A stretch of 64,000 nt of DNA from Paraburkholderia panacisoli (GCF_008369935.1 NZ_VTUZ01000002.1:1-64000); one strand, 5' to 3'. Numbered from the stretch's first letter, positions 36,662 to 45,996 are shown. Made by a program: numbers and translations. Notes: generated from the letters alone by a model not told the origin.

Positions 36662-37152
36662 GGGTGCAGCTCCTTACTCCGATGCGCGCCGCTTCGTTCG
36701 TAGGTGATAAACCTGCTCCCCAGAGAAATTCGGCGCGTAATACGGCGACGCCCCGTATCTACCACCGAAAGCACTGGCACCTGTGTGGTCTTGCCGGCGT
36801 TGTAATCGCGGGCCAGCTTGCCATGAGCGACGTCAATTTCTAACTTGCGAAAAACTTCCGCTGCTATTTCCTCGAACGTAGCGGCCGGCGCAAGCTCCCG
36901 CGTAAATTTATTGAGCCGCGTTCTGACGTAAATTCCCACGCCGACTCGCACCAGCCTTTTGGTCTTGACCAGATTGGATAGGACCCGGCTGAGTTGCGCC
37001 GGACTACCGAGGGCGGCAAGCTCCGAACGAAGAATCACAACGCCTTTCCTGCGGGCAATGGAGCGAGTCACCCGGTCTTTGAGTTTCATGTCGAACTTTT
37101 TGAGCCCATATCGTTGACCGCCGGCGCACGCGCGGTTGACAACGGCATTCAT
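36658..37152 (-). CDS. DUF6088/AbiEi-like winged-helix protein
   Basis: A 164-residue protein. The N-terminal winged helix (SIARRKGVVILRSELAALGS, then PAQLSRVLSNLVKTKRLVRV and GVGIYV) and the following AATFEEIAAEVFRKLEIDVA match the AbiEi-type/DUF6088 family found in abortive-infection and toxin-antitoxin loci. The start at 37152 has AGGTG upstream; ATG 37089 is an alternative. No AbiEii-type nucleotidyltransferase partner follows. Confidence 0.7.
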   Translation of the reverse strand: MNAVVNRACAGGQRYGLKKFDMKLKDRVTRSIARRKGVVILRSELAALGSPAQLSRVLSNLVKTKRLVRVGVGIYVRTRLNKFTRELAPAATFEEIAAEVFRKLEIDVAHGKLARDYNAGKTTQVPVLSVVDTGRRRITRRISLGSRFITYERSGAHRSKELHP

Positions 37153-37160
37153 ACTCGCAC

Positions 37161-37442
37161 CTAGAGCAGCGTTACTTCGTCTGCTGCGAGCAGCACAACT
37201 AGGACTCTTTCGTACGTGACGTGCTCGCAGTTAGTACGAAGCTCGCGATGTGGCTCGCCCATGTACAGCATTTCGTATGGACGGCCTTTATCAACACCTT
37301 GCTCTCGAGTCCAACCGACACTGCTCGACGAGATAAATCTGACCTCCTCGGCGTACTGTTCCCTATCGCCAGGCGGCACAAGCATAACCGCGGCACTTGG
37401 GTCGGCGTTGCGCAAAAACTCCATCAATTCGGCTATCGTCAT
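37161..37442 (-). CDS. Small hypothetical protein, paralogue of 36431-36661
   Basis: A 93-residue protein, MTIAELMEFLRNADPSAAVM, then LVPPGDREQYAEEVRFISSS. The first half is like the protein at 36431-36661. It lies 8 bases before the AbiEi-like gene. Function unknown. Confidence 0.65.
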   Translation of the reverse strand: MTIAELMEFLRNADPSAAVMLVPPGDREQYAEEVRFISSSSVGWTREQGVDKGRPYEMLYMGEPHRELRTNCEHVTYERVLVVLLAADEVTLL

Positions 37443-37466
37443 GATGCGAGGTTTCCTCCTTAAACT

Positions 37467-37853
37467 TCAGCTAGCTGATGCTGGCCCGCGACGAGCGAAG
37501 AACGAAATTGTCGCTGTGTTAATTTGCTCCGCAAGACGACAAGCGTCATCAATCGATACCGATGGCACAAAAGGCGATGTGCTGTTGGCCCACTCAGTCA
37601 GCTGTTCTACGACCTCGCGTTCCGACGACGACGCGTGTAATGCCGTCAAGCCAGCGTCGACCACATCAACACTCGGATGCGTCAGTCCGTCCAAGCTCAT
37701 TCCATTGGACTCGGCCAGTTCGCATAAGCAGAAATAGATGGACTCGAAGGTGCATCTGAATCGCGAATGTGCTGACAAGCCAGAGTCGTGCGCGTCCCGC
37801 AGATACGCCGCACTGTTGGCAAGCCGTGGACGGTTGTCGTTCTGCTTGCTCAT
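37467..37853 (-). CDS. Hypothetical helical protein
   Basis: A 128-residue, mostly helical protein (SRFRCTFESIYFCLCELAES, DDACRLAEQINTATISFFAR). The arrangement of a core helix pair faintly recalls HEPN proteins, but the R-x4-H motif is not present. Its ATG overlaps the stop of the gene before it (ATGA). Confidence 0.6.
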   Translation of the reverse strand: MSKQNDNRPRLANSAAYLRDAHDSGLSAHSRFRCTFESIYFCLCELAESNGMSLDGLTHPSVDVVDAGLTALHASSSEREVVEQLTEWANSTSPFVPSVSIDDACRLAEQINTATISFFARRGPASAS

Positions 37854-38200
37854 CTCGTTCTCTTTCGCCGTCGTGGCCGCGCTAGCTCGGCAGGTACGCC
37901 CGAAAGCCGCAAATCGCGTGGCGCCGATGCCGCTGCCAGGATGAACGCCAATGCATTGCGCTGCTTCGCTGCCTTCCCGGTAGGTGCGTGCAGCAACGTG
38001 TCCAGGAAGCATTTGCAGAACAGCTTTTTGATGCGTCGCTTGAAGTTGTTGGTAGCTTGCTGGCAGAACTCACGTCGATACTGCTTGCAGTGTCTTAGGA
38101 AACGGCGCCGAAAATCCCTTGAGACATCCGCGAGCGCAAATTCAAGCGTTCGGTCGGTCTCTGTGCCCACCCTAAGAGACTCCTTGCGGGTCCGCCTCAT
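37850..38200 (-). CDS. Small Arg/Lys-rich hypothetical protein
   Basis: A 116-residue basic protein, MRRTRKESLRVGTETDRTLE, with the helical segment FRRRFLRHCKQYRREFCQQA. It might be taken for a shadow frame, but its ATG overlaps the stop of the HAD-like gene and its own stop overlaps the ATG of the next gene, both as ATGA. This double coupling supports it as real. The basic surface suggests nucleic acid binding. Confidence 0.55.
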   Translation of the reverse strand: MRRTRKESLRVGTETDRTLEFALADVSRDFRRRFLRHCKQYRREFCQQATNNFKRRIKKLFCKCFLDTLLHAPTGKAAKQRNALAFILAAASAPRDLRLSGVPAELARPRRRKRTR

Positions 38201-38799
38201 GTCCGACCACCATCGGCGGATGCTGCGGACGTTCGAGACTCGGACAGCAATCCAGCAGTACCGAACAAAGCGGCCAGGCGTTCGGCGAACAATTTTTGGA
38301 CGTCTTTGTCGCCAAGGCCCACGCCCGGCTGGCAATGCACCAAATGTCCCTCGACGCCTTCGAAGCCCTCACGCATATCATCAAGTGCCATCCACTTTTT
38401 GATTCCATGTCTCCGCACATGTCGGCGAACCTGTTGACCACGAGGTATCTCCCGCCACGCTCCTAAGAAATCCTCTCCGCGACTGAAGGTCGAGCCAACC
38501 ACTCGTGCTCGAAGTGAAGCAAATGGCAAGCTGTTGAGCGCCGCTTCGAAGCCGATTGCTTCCACCCAACTTGTGGACAAAACGATTTGCAATGCAGGAT
38601 ATGGCGCCAGCATCGTTTCGAGCACACCAGCGAACTCAAAAAAGCCGACGGTAGGGTCACTGGGAACAATGCCAGCTGCAGTCACGTATGCATCGCAAGA
38701 GTGAAGGCAGTTATCGAAATCGACATACAACACGTCCGTATCGCTATCCAGTTTTCGCGGAGCACCAGTAATGCCATTAGGTAATTCATGGTCCATCAT
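38197..38799 (-). CDS. HAD-like phosphatase domain protein
   Basis: A 200-residue protein with HAD motifs: motif I VLYVDFDNCLHS (D27, D29), motif II IVLSTSWVEA, a lysine region KKWMALDDM for motifs III/IV. It resembles HAD domains found in prokaryotic nucleic-acid-processing and defence loci. AGGAGAACCGG precedes ATG 38799. It starts 10 bases after the metallophosphoesterase-like gene. Confidence 0.75.
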   Translation of the reverse strand: MMDHELPNGITGAPRKLDSDTDVLYVDFDNCLHSCDAYVTAAGIVPSDPTVGFFEFAGVLETMLAPYPALQIVLSTSWVEAIGFEAALNSLPFASLRARVVGSTFSRGEDFLGAWREIPRGQQVRRHVRRHGIKKWMALDDMREGFEGVEGHLVHCQPGVGLGDKDVQKLFAERLAALFGTAGLLSESRTSAASADGGRT

Positions 38800-38808
38800 C
38801 CGGTTCTC

Positions 38809-40542
38809 CTATGAGGGCAACGCAACCGCCGAAATGTTGTCCGTGATTTCCTTGAGCATTTTCAGGTCGAGCAGAACTGTGCGGGGCTCGTTGATAGCAG
38901 CAGCGTCCGCCACACGGATAGCGGGCTGTAGCTTGCCGCGGGTTGGGTGCGCGACGACGAGGCGATGAAGAATCGCGAGCCGCTCATCTTTATCGCCTGC
39001 TGTCACCACTTCCACGAAAGCCGCGTAGGCAGAGATGCGTAACGCGGCAATGGGCGGACGAACGACCTTTGCATCTATTCCGTAGGAAGCGAGGGTTGTT
39101 AGTACGTCGTGTGCCATATCGCACCATAACGCCAGCTGAATGGCAGCCCGAGAAGGCAGCGACTCAATGTCGTCAACTTGTGCTGACAACCTATCTGCCT
39201 TCGCGTAGTAGTCGTACTGCTTGGGCTCGCTCATCTCGGTCGGATACCCACGCGGCGCATCCACTGAATTGAAGAGGAAGTTGACACCGGCCCAACGGTC
39301 GTCGCTTGCAACCAGCTCTTTTTCGATGGCTCCGGATATCTGTGCCAATCGCGCAAAACCTTCCATTTCCTCGTAAATGACACGCCGAATGCATGCGCGG
39401 TGAATGGAACTTTTGCTCATGGTGAGTGGCACGGCGTTGCGAATAGCAGCTTCGTGTCCCTTCATCTGCTCGACTACTGGCAGCAATACTTTTGACAACG
39501 GTGCCGTCAACCCGGCCTCGATGTCCAAAGGCAACGGATGAAGGATTGCGTTTGGCTGCTCCAGCGGCTCTGTAGCATCGTCTCGGGTGTCCTTTCGTCT
39601 TCTTCGCCTCGCCAAACTACGAGACAGGATGTCATCAAAGGACAGGTCATCGTCGACGCGAATGCACCGGTCTGAACGTGAAACCATCCGGACCCCGTCC
39701 ACGACGATGTCGCTGTGAGCAGGAACCCGGCCATGCATCCAGACATCGATGCTCGCGCGGTGACGACGAAGCAGCCATCGCAGGTCGTTCGTCTGTGCGA
39801 ATAGTCGCGCGTTCGCTCTCCGGTCTTTACGCCCCGGCCATCCGAGTGGGTCGACATCTTCAGACCGGTAATGCGCTACTGCCTGCAATGGTGCACGCAC
39901 TGGCGAGTTGTCCGAGATAACTACCGTTGGTCCATCGAAGGGGACATCCAGTTGTGCGTTCAGCCAGCTCACAGCTTTCCTGTTCTCAACGAACGAGATT
40001 GCAGGATGGAAAGCTGTCGCCTCATGCCGGGCACGAGACGTAGGGGACGGAAGGCCCGCTTGTCGGCAAAGCTCTTCGGCATGCTGGCAATTGAACGGGT
40101 CATCCCACCACGACGATGCGTCGATATTGAAATCAGGACAGCCGGCAAGACATTCAGCAACTAGCGAAGGTCTCCAATCGTCAAAGGAACACCACAGAGT
40201 CGTGCCTAGAAATCTCACGCCTTGCAAGACAACCGCGTCCTTTTCCAACACGTGCACAGAGGTCCGTGACGCGAGAGATTGGGCCAGTATGGCAGCTTGT
40301 GTTGCATCCCGTCCCGCCAGCTCACTTGAGCCCAAGACATAGATTGTGGGCAGGCCTGTTGCCGCTAGGGCCGGGATTGCTGCTTCAAGACTCCCAAGAC
40401 CTCCCGCAACAACTAGGACGTCGCAGTTTTTTACGGCAGCAAGCGATTCACGGCGTTCCTCTACGGTTGCGCCCGCCAGCAACTGGATGCGTGGGAACGG
40501 GTCGTCGCGGTACAGGCGCCAAAGCCCTGACGAGGTGGCCAT
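38809..40542 (-). CDS. Metallophosphoesterase-like pseudoenzyme with a C-terminal extension
   Basis: A 577-residue protein. Residues ~1-320 align by pattern with calcineurin-type phosphoesterases, but each metal-binding motif has changed: GD is GG (VLVVAGGLGS), GNHE is GSSE (IYVLGSSELAG), THHAP is ISDNSP (VVISDNSPVRAP) and GHTH is HGRV (WMHGRVPAHSD). The fold-defining neighbours (VRFLGTTLWCSFDDW, RKAVSWLNAQLDVPFDG) remain. The frame is long and undamaged, so this is a kept pseudoenzyme, not a relic. The C-terminal ~250 residues are unrecognised. AAGGAAGAGAAGG precedes the ATG. It is first in the cassette under the 15-bp repeat array. Confidence 0.8.
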   Translation of the reverse strand: MATSSGLWRLYRDDPFPRIQLLAGATVEERRESLAAVKNCDVLVVAGGLGSLEAAIPALAATGLPTIYVLGSSELAGRDATQAAILAQSLASRTSVHVLEKDAVVLQGVRFLGTTLWCSFDDWRPSLVAECLAGCPDFNIDASSWWDDPFNCQHAEELCRQAGLPSPTSRARHEATAFHPAISFVENRKAVSWLNAQLDVPFDGPTVVISDNSPVRAPLQAVAHYRSEDVDPLGWPGRKDRRANARLFAQTNDLRWLLRRHRASIDVWMHGRVPAHSDIVVDGVRMVSRSDRCIRVDDDLSFDDILSRSLARRRRRKDTRDDATEPLEQPNAILHPLPLDIEAGLTAPLSKVLLPVVEQMKGHEAAIRNAVPLTMSKSSIHRACIRRVIYEEMEGFARLAQISGAIEKELVASDDRWAGVNFLFNSVDAPRGYPTEMSEPKQYDYYAKADRLSAQVDDIESLPSRAAIQLALWCDMAHDVLTTLASYGIDAKVVRPPIAALRISAYAAFVEVVTAGDKDERLAILHRLVVAHPTRGKLQPAIRVADAAAINEPRTVLLDLKMLKEITDNISAVALPS

Positions 40543-40636
40543 CCTTCTCTTCCTTAAATTTGAGGGGTGTTGAACCCACTAAAACTGGCTTAGGGCGCTC
40601 ACCGCCCGAGCTCAAATGCATAGGCGAAATCTACCC

Positions 40637-40720
40637 AGGTGTATGGAGTTTGTCTATATAAAGTTAGTCTATATAAAGTTATGCTATACGGAGTTGACCG
40701 TAGACTAACTTCATACAGCA
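40637..40720. promoter_or_regulatory. Tandem 15-bp operator array between the cassette and its regulator
   Basis: Two perfect head-to-tail copies of GTCTATATAAAGTTA lie at 40652-40666 and 40667-40681. Degenerate copies flank them in the same phase at 40637-40651 and 40682-40696, and an inverted copy (TAACTTCATACAGCA) is at 40706-40720. The array sits between the leftward cassette (start 40542) and the divergent regulator (start 40758). It is likely the binding site of that regulator. Confidence 0.75.
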
Positions 40721-40757
40721 TGGGACCATCGGCGCCTTAAAATCTCTCTGGCTATCG

Positions 40758-41207
40758 ATGACGTCTCTGGCCGAACGTTTCGCCCAAAATCTCAAGTGGT
40801 GTCGCGAGGAGCTCGGATGGTCGCAGAGCGAGCTGGCGAGCCGGGCAGAGGTGGACTCGACGCTGATAAGCCGTATTGAACGGAATCTGGTTAGCGTTTC
40901 TCTCGACCGCGCTGCCCGATTTGCTCAAGTTTTAGGGGTGGAATTGTCGGCGCTGCTTGATACCCCAAAGGGTACGAAGGTCCCGTTTGGCATTCACAGC
41001 CTGGGCACCATTTCGAGCGCGCAAGTTATGGCAAATGTAAAGGCAATGCGGGAGGCCACCGGCCTCAGCCAGAGCGTCGTAGCCAAACGGGCGACTCTTC
41101 AACGGGGCCACATCTCAGTCCTCGAGAAAGGCGAGACGAAACTGTATTTGAAGACACTAGAGAAGCTTGCAGCGGCTCTTAAAGTCACGCCCGGGCAGCT
41201 TCTCTAG
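40758..41207 (+). CDS. XRE-family regulator with two HTH domains
   Basis: A 149-residue protein with two complete lambda-repressor-like HTH domains: residues ~8-65 (LGWSQSELASRAEVDSTLIS, then RIERNLVSVSLDRAARFAQV) and ~90-148 (TGLSQSVVAKRATLQRGHIS, then VLEKGETKLYLKTLEKLAAA). Two domains in one chain suit binding to tandem repeats such as the adjacent array. No good ribosome binding site precedes the ATG, so the transcript may be leaderless. It probably controls both itself and the cassette. Confidence 0.9.
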   Translation: MTSLAERFAQNLKWCREELGWSQSELASRAEVDSTLISRIERNLVSVSLDRAARFAQVLGVELSALLDTPKGTKVPFGIHSLGTISSAQVMANVKAMREATGLSQSVVAKRATLQRGHISVLEKGETKLYLKTLEKLAAALKVTPGQLL

Positions 41208-41244
41208 TCGCTGGGACCAGAAAGACTCAATGATGGGATTGGCA

Positions 41245-41457
41245 TCAGGGCAGTGCTACGCCTGTGGTTTGGACCCAAGTGTTGACGACGTCGACGCGCC
41301 AGCGAAGAAGCTCCCTGTCGCGTAGTTCGGCGCGCGGTGGAAGCAGCCAGGGGCGGTTTTTTGCTCGCAAGATAATGGCGCGCGGCGAAAGCTTCAAAAG
41401 CTCCGCGAGTTCGTAGGGGTCGAGATAGGTTGCTGTTTGGCTGTCGGCATTCGTCAT
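41245..41457 (-). CDS. AlpA/excisionase-like DNA-binding protein
   Basis: A 70-residue protein with a MerR-like helix-turn-helix: YLDPYELAELLKLSPRAIIL, then RLRDRELLRWRVDVVNTWVQT-type C-terminal part. Such proteins act as excisionases or regulators in integrated elements. It is about 180 bases from the island boundary. No integrase gene is in the window. Start codon support is weak. Confidence 0.6.
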   Translation of the reverse strand: MTNADSQTATYLDPYELAELLKLSPRAIILRAKNRPWLLPPRAELRDRELLRWRVDVVNTWVQTTGVALP

Positions 41458-41695
41458 GCGCTTTATAGCGCGAGGAATTTAGACACTGGCCCCTAATGAC
41501 CGCGGCGGCAGCCGTTCGATGTTGCCGGTCGGCGGCGAAAACCAATCCGTCTGGTACGGCGAACGGGTCATCGCGCGGCGTTGAGGTGGAGGGGTTTTGA
41601 TGGCAAGACTGTGACCTCAAAAGGTTGCTCAACTATTACAGAGCCTCGCGCTCACTCACATCCAGCCAAATAGTTGCTTTTTGGGGGGCATAATC

Positions 41696-42070
41696 ATGGG
41701 CTGCATCCAGGCGCAGACCTGCCACACCGGACGCTGCCCGACCGGCGTCGCGACCCAGGACCCGGTGCGTCAGCGCGCGCTGGTCGTGCCGGACAAGGCC
41801 GACCGCGTGTTCAATTTCCACCACAACACGCTGCACGCGCTGAAGGAAATCATTCAGGCCGCCGGACTCAGACATCCGGCGGAACTGCGCGCGCATCACA
41901 TCGTGCGGCGCGTGTCGTCGCATGAGGTGCGCCTGATGTCCGAGCTGCTGAAGTATCTCGAACCGAACGATCTGCTCAACGGCAACTATCGCTACTCGCT
42001 GTTCGAGAAGTATTGGCCGCTTGCGCAAAGCGATTCGTTTTCGGCGAAGGCGGAGCTGGCGGCGACGTAA
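41696..42070 (+). pseudogene. C-terminal fragment of an FMN-binding glutamate synthase-family gene
   Basis: About 124 codons remain: GCIQAQTCHTGRCPTGVATQ, which carries the conserved cysteines of the GltB-type domain, then VFNFHHNTLHALKEIIQAAG and the terminal FEKYWPLAQSDSF. An intact family member has about 500 residues, and all upstream sequence is missing. The match begins exactly where GC-rich backbone DNA begins, so the gene was cut by the arrival of the island or by a deletion next to it. A strong terminator follows. Confidence 0.85.
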
Positions 42071-42087
42071 TCGCCAACTGCCCCCGC

Positions 42088-42124
42088 AACGACACAGGGC
42101 CGCCTATCGCGGCCCTGTGTCGTT
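42088..42124. terminator. Strong terminator hairpin after the glutamate synthase fragment
   Basis: AACGACACAGGGCCGC pairs perfectly with GCGGCCCTGTGTCGTT across a 5-base loop (CTATC): a 16-bp stem. It follows the fragment's stop by 17 bases; the downstream side is CAAAAACC, so T-run support is better for the minus strand. Confidence 0.8.
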
Positions 42125-42270
42125 CAAAAACCGCGCTCACTCGCGTCCGACCCCGCAAAACGGACACCCCCCTGCCTTTCCGTTAAAATCTCAGGTTTAG
42201 CACTTCGCTCCACGGCCACCTCGCGCGCTTCGGCGCTGCGCGGCACGGCCTCATGCCCGAAAGGCACTTC

Positions 42271-43278
42271 ATGCTCACGTTTCAGCAAATCATCCTGACA
42301 CTGCAGTCCTATTGGGACAAGCAGGGTTGCGCGTTGCTCCAGCCGATCGACATGGAAGTCGGCGCGGGCACGTCCCACGTCCACACGTTCCTGCGCGCGA
42401 TCGGCCCCGAGCCGTGGCGCGCCGCCTACGTACAACCGTCGCGCCGTCCGAAAGACGGCCGCTACGGCGAGAACCCGAATCGTCTGCAGCACTACTACCA
42501 GTATCAGGTGGTGCTGAAGCCCGCGCCGGAAAACATTCTCGACCTCTACCTCGGTTCGCTCGAAGCCCTCGGCTTCGATCTGAAGCAGAACGACGTGCGC
42601 TTCGTCGAAGACGACTGGGAAAACCCCACGCTCGGCGCCTGGGGTCTGGGCTGGGAAGTGTGGCTGAACGGCATGGAAGTGACCCAGTTCACCTACTTCC
42701 AGCAAGTCGGCGGGCTGGACTGCAAGCCGGTGCTCGGCGAAATCACGTACGGGCTCGAGCGTCTCGCGATGTATTTGCAGAAGGTCGAAAACGTCTACGA
42801 TCTGGTGTGGACAGAGTGGGAAGAGCAAGGCCCGAACGGCCCGGAACTGCGCCGCCTCACGTATGGCGACGTGTATCACCAGAATGAAGTCGAACAGTCC
42901 ACGTATAACTTCGAACAGGCCAATGTCGATCTGCTGTTCACGTTCTTCAACAGCTACGAAGCGGAAGCGAAGCGCATGATCGAAGCGCAGATCGCGCTGC
43001 CCGCCTATGAGCTGGTGCTCAAGGCCGGCCACACCTTCAACCTGCTCGACGCGCGCGGCGCGATTTCGGTCACGGAGCGTGCGGCGTACATCGGCCGGAT
43101 TCGCGCGCTGTCGCGTCTGGTCGCGCAGGCTTACTACGATTCGCGTGAAAAGCTCGGCTTCCCGATGCTCGGCAATCCGGTGCACGGTGTGCCCGGCCTC
43201 ACCACCGACGAGCAAGATGCCGCAATGCCCGCGTGGGCGCCGCCGCTGAAAGTCGAGCGCAAGATCGACCAGGACTGA
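42271..43278 (+). CDS. glyQ: Glycyl-tRNA synthetase alpha subunit
   Basis: A 335-residue class II synthetase catalytic subunit: [59 protein letters not shown] and [12 protein letters not shown] are all intact. It charges tRNA-Gly with the beta subunit encoded 15 bases downstream (alpha2-beta2). ATG 42271 ([20 protein letters not shown]) is the usual Burkholderia start; an in-frame ATG 18 bases earlier is less likely. This is the first intact backbone gene. Confidence 0.97.
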   Translation: MLTFQQIILTLQSYWDKQGCALLQPIDMEVGAGTSHVHTFLRAIGPEPWRAAYVQPSRRPKDGRYGENPNRLQHYYQYQVVLKPAPENILDLYLGSLEALGFDLKQNDVRFVEDDWENPTLGAWGLGWEVWLNGMEVTQFTYFQQVGGLDCKPVLGEITYGLERLAMYLQKVENVYDLVWTEWEEQGPNGPELRRLTYGDVYHQNEVEQSTYNFEQANVDLLFTFFNSYEAEAKRMIEAQIALPAYELVLKAGHTFNLLDARGAISVTERAAYIGRIRALSRLVAQAYYDSREKLGFPMLGNPVHGVPGLTTDEQDAAMPAWAPPLKVERKIDQD

Positions 43279-43293
43279 CGAGAACATCAATCA

Positions 43294-45393
43294 ATGACTC
43301 ATCCCCATCAAGCTACCCTGCTCGTCGAGCTGCTCACCGAAGAACTGCCGCCGAAGGCGCTCGCACGTCTCGGTGACGCGTTCGCCGAAGGCATTGCGCA
43401 GCGCCTCGCAGCGCGCGACCTGATCGACGGCGAACTGTCGTTCGAACGTTATGCCACGCCCCGCCGCCTCGCGGTCACCATCAAGAACGTGCGTGCGGTC
43501 GCGCCGGAAAAACACGTGCGCGAAAAAGTGCTGCCGGTTTCTGTCGCGCTGGACAAAGACGGCCAGCCCACCGCACCGCTCGCGAAGAAACTCGCCGCGC
43601 TTGGCTTCCCCGATTTTTCGGTGAACGACCTGGAGCGCGCACAGGACGGCAAGGCCGAATCGTTCTTCCTGCGCTATGCAGCACCCGGCGCCACGCTGGC
43701 CGAAGGCCTGCAAAGCGCGCTCGACGAAACGCTCGCCAAACTGCCGATCCCGAAGGTCATGACCTATCAGCGCCCGGACGGTACCAATGTGCAGTTCGTG
43801 CGTCCGGTACATCGACTGACCGCGCTGCACAACGACGAAATCGTGCCGGTCACCGCGTTCGGCATCGACGCCGACGACACCACGCTCGGCCACCGCTTCC
43901 TCTCCGAAGGCTTCGTGCAGATCCAGCATGCGGATGCGTACTCGGAGACGCTGCTGCACAAGGGCCACGTGGTGGCGAACTTCGCCGACCGCAAGGAAAC
44001 CATCCGCACGCATCTGCTTGCGCACGCCAACGGCGACCAGGTGGTGATGCCGGAAGCGCTGCTGGACGAAGTGACGTCGCTGGTCGAATGGCCAGTGGTC
44101 TACGCGTGCAGTTTCGAGGACGAGTTCCTGCAAGTGCCGCAGGAATGCCTGATCCTCACGATGCAGACCAACCAGAAGTACTTCGCGCTGACCGATGCGA
44201 ACGGCAAGCTGCGCTCGCGCTTCCTGATCGTGTCGAACATCGAAACGACCACGCCGGGCGATATCGTCGAAGGCAACGAGCGCGTGGTGCGCCCGCGCCT
44301 GGCCGATGCGAAGTTCTTCTTCGAACAGGACAAGAAGAAGCCGCTCGCGGATCGCGTGCCGCTGCTCGCCAACGTCGTCTATCACAACAAGCTTGGTTCG
44401 GCGCTGCAACGCGTCGAGCGTGTTGAAGCGCTGGCCGGCGCGATCGCCGGGCTGATCGGCGCCGATGCTGCGCTCGCAAAGCGCGGCGCGCGCCTGGCCA
44501 AAGCCGACCTGATCACCGACATGGTCGGCGAATTCCCCGAGCTGCAAGGCACGATGGGCACGTACTACGCGCGCCACGACGGCGAGCCGGAAGAAGTCGC
44601 GCTCGCGTGCACGGAACACTATCAGCCGCGCTTTTCGGGCGACGCGTTGCCCACCACCGCGACCGGCACCGTCGTCGCGCTGGCCGACAAGCTCGAAACG
44701 CTGGTCGGCATCTGGGGCATCGGCTTGCAACCCACCGGCGAAAAAGACCCGTTCGCGCTGCGCCGCCATGCGCTCGGCGTGCTGCGGATTCTGGTCGAGA
44801 AGCAGTTGCCGGTCGACCTCATTGAACTGCTGCACACCGCTCACGCGCAATTCGGCGCCGTGCCGAACGTTGCCGATTCGACGCAAGCCATCTACGAATT
44901 CTTCGTGGATCGCCTGCGCGGCCTGCTGCGCGAACGCGGCTACGCAGCTGGCGAAATCGACGCGGTGCTGGCGCTGAACCCCACGCGTCTCGACGACATC
45001 GTCGCGCGCCTCGATGCGGTGCGCGAGTTCGCGACGCTGGCCGAGGCGGAATCGCTCGCCGCGGCCAACAAGCGCATCTCGAACATCCTGAAGAAGTCGG
45101 AAGGCGCGGCGACCGGCGGCGTGCAGCCCGCTCTGCTCGTCGAGACGGCGGAAAAAGCCCTGCATGCGCAGCTCGAACAGGTCGCGCCGCGCGTGCAGAC
45201 GCAACTGGCCGCGCGCGACTACACGGGCGCGCTGACCGCGCTCGCCGCACTGCGCGAGCCGGTCGACACGTTCTTCAACGACGTGATGGTCAACGCCGAA
45301 GATCCGGCGCTGCGCGCCAACCGTCTGGCCTTGCTCGGCGCGCTGCATCAGCAGATGAACTGCGTCGCCGACATTTCCCGACTCGCCGCCTGA
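43294..45393 (+). CDS. glyS: Glycyl-tRNA synthetase beta subunit
   Basis: A 699-residue protein with the family start [20 protein letters not shown] and blocks [20 protein letters not shown] and [20 protein letters not shown]. The C-terminal domain binds tRNA (DALRR-like). Length matches the family (about 690-700). It follows glyQ closely in one operon and precedes gmhB by 10 bases. Confidence 0.97.
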   Translation: MTHPHQATLLVELLTEELPPKALARLGDAFAEGIAQRLAARDLIDGELSFERYATPRRLAVTIKNVRAVAPEKHVREKVLPVSVALDKDGQPTAPLAKKLAALGFPDFSVNDLERAQDGKAESFFLRYAAPGATLAEGLQSALDETLAKLPIPKVMTYQRPDGTNVQFVRPVHRLTALHNDEIVPVTAFGIDADDTTLGHRFLSEGFVQIQHADAYSETLLHKGHVVANFADRKETIRTHLLAHANGDQVVMPEALLDEVTSLVEWPVVYACSFEDEFLQVPQECLILTMQTNQKYFALTDANGKLRSRFLIVSNIETTTPGDIVEGNERVVRPRLADAKFFFEQDKKKPLADRVPLLANVVYHNKLGSALQRVERVEALAGAIAGLIGADAALAKRGARLAKADLITDMVGEFPELQGTMGTYYARHDGEPEEVALACTEHYQPRFSGDALPTTATGTVVALADKLETLVGIWGIGLQPTGEKDPFALRRHALGVLRILVEKQLPVDLIELLHTAHAQFGAVPNVADSTQAIYEFFVDRLRGLLRERGYAAGEIDAVLALNPTRLDDIVARLDAVREFATLAEAESLAAANKRISNILKKSEGAATGGVQPALLVETAEKALHAQLEQVAPRVQTQLAARDYTGALTALAALREPVDTFFNDVMVNAEDPALRANRLALLGALHQQMNCVADISRLAA

Positions 45394-45403
45394 GCCCCGC
45401 GCC

Positions 45404-45958
45404 ATGCCGAACAGAAAAGTGGTGATCCTCGACCGCGACGGCGTGATCAACGTCGACTCCGACGCGTTCATCAAGTCGCCGAGCGAATGGGTCGCACTGC
45501 CTGGCTCGCTCGAAGCGATCGCGCGTCTGAACCAGGCCGGTTATCGTGTGGCGATCGCGACCAACCAGTCGGGTATCGGCCGCGGTCTGTTCGACATGAA
45601 CGCGCTCAATGCGATGCATCTGAAGATGCATCGAATGGCGGCGGCGGTCGGCGGACGTATCGAAGCCGTGTTCTTCTGCCCGCACACGGCGGAAGATCAC
45701 TGCGAATGCCGCAAGCCGAAGCCCGGCATGCTGAAGATGATCACCGAGCGTTTCGAGGTCGATCCGGCGCATACGCCGGTCGTGGGCGATGCAATGCGCG
45801 ATCTGCAGGCCGGCGCTGCGCTCGGCCACCCGCTTCATCTGGTGCTGACCGGCAAGGGCCGCAAGACGCTCGCGGCCGGCGGCTTGCCCGAAGGCACGAT
45901 CGTGCACGACGACCTGCGCGCGTTCGCACTCGACTTTCTCGCCGACGCTCAAGAGTGA
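45404..45958 (+). CDS. gmhB: D-glycero-beta-D-manno-heptose 1,7-bisphosphate 7-phosphatase
   Basis: A 184-residue HAD phosphatase: LDRDGVINVDSDAF (motif I), ATNQSGIGRG (motif II), and the structural zinc site CPHTAEDHCECRKPKPGM typical of GmhB. It makes heptose 1-phosphate for the LPS inner core. Ten bases separate it from glyS, and plsC follows after 38 bases. Confidence 0.95.
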   Translation: MPNRKVVILDRDGVINVDSDAFIKSPSEWVALPGSLEAIARLNQAGYRVAIATNQSGIGRGLFDMNALNAMHLKMHRMAAAVGGRIEAVFFCPHTAEDHCECRKPKPGMLKMITERFEVDPAHTPVVGDAMRDLQAGAALGHPLHLVLTGKGRKTLAAGGLPEGTIVHDDLRAFALDFLADAQE

Positions 45959-45996
45959 CGCGCCCTGCGCGTCCCCAACCCTCACAGACCACGCCG

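Noticed and set aside
43291..45474. Long minus-strand frame of 727 codons opposite glyS
   Set aside because: It is the antisense shadow of a GC-rich gene: Arg/His/Gln-rich, no domain, and the plus strand encodes an intact glyS.
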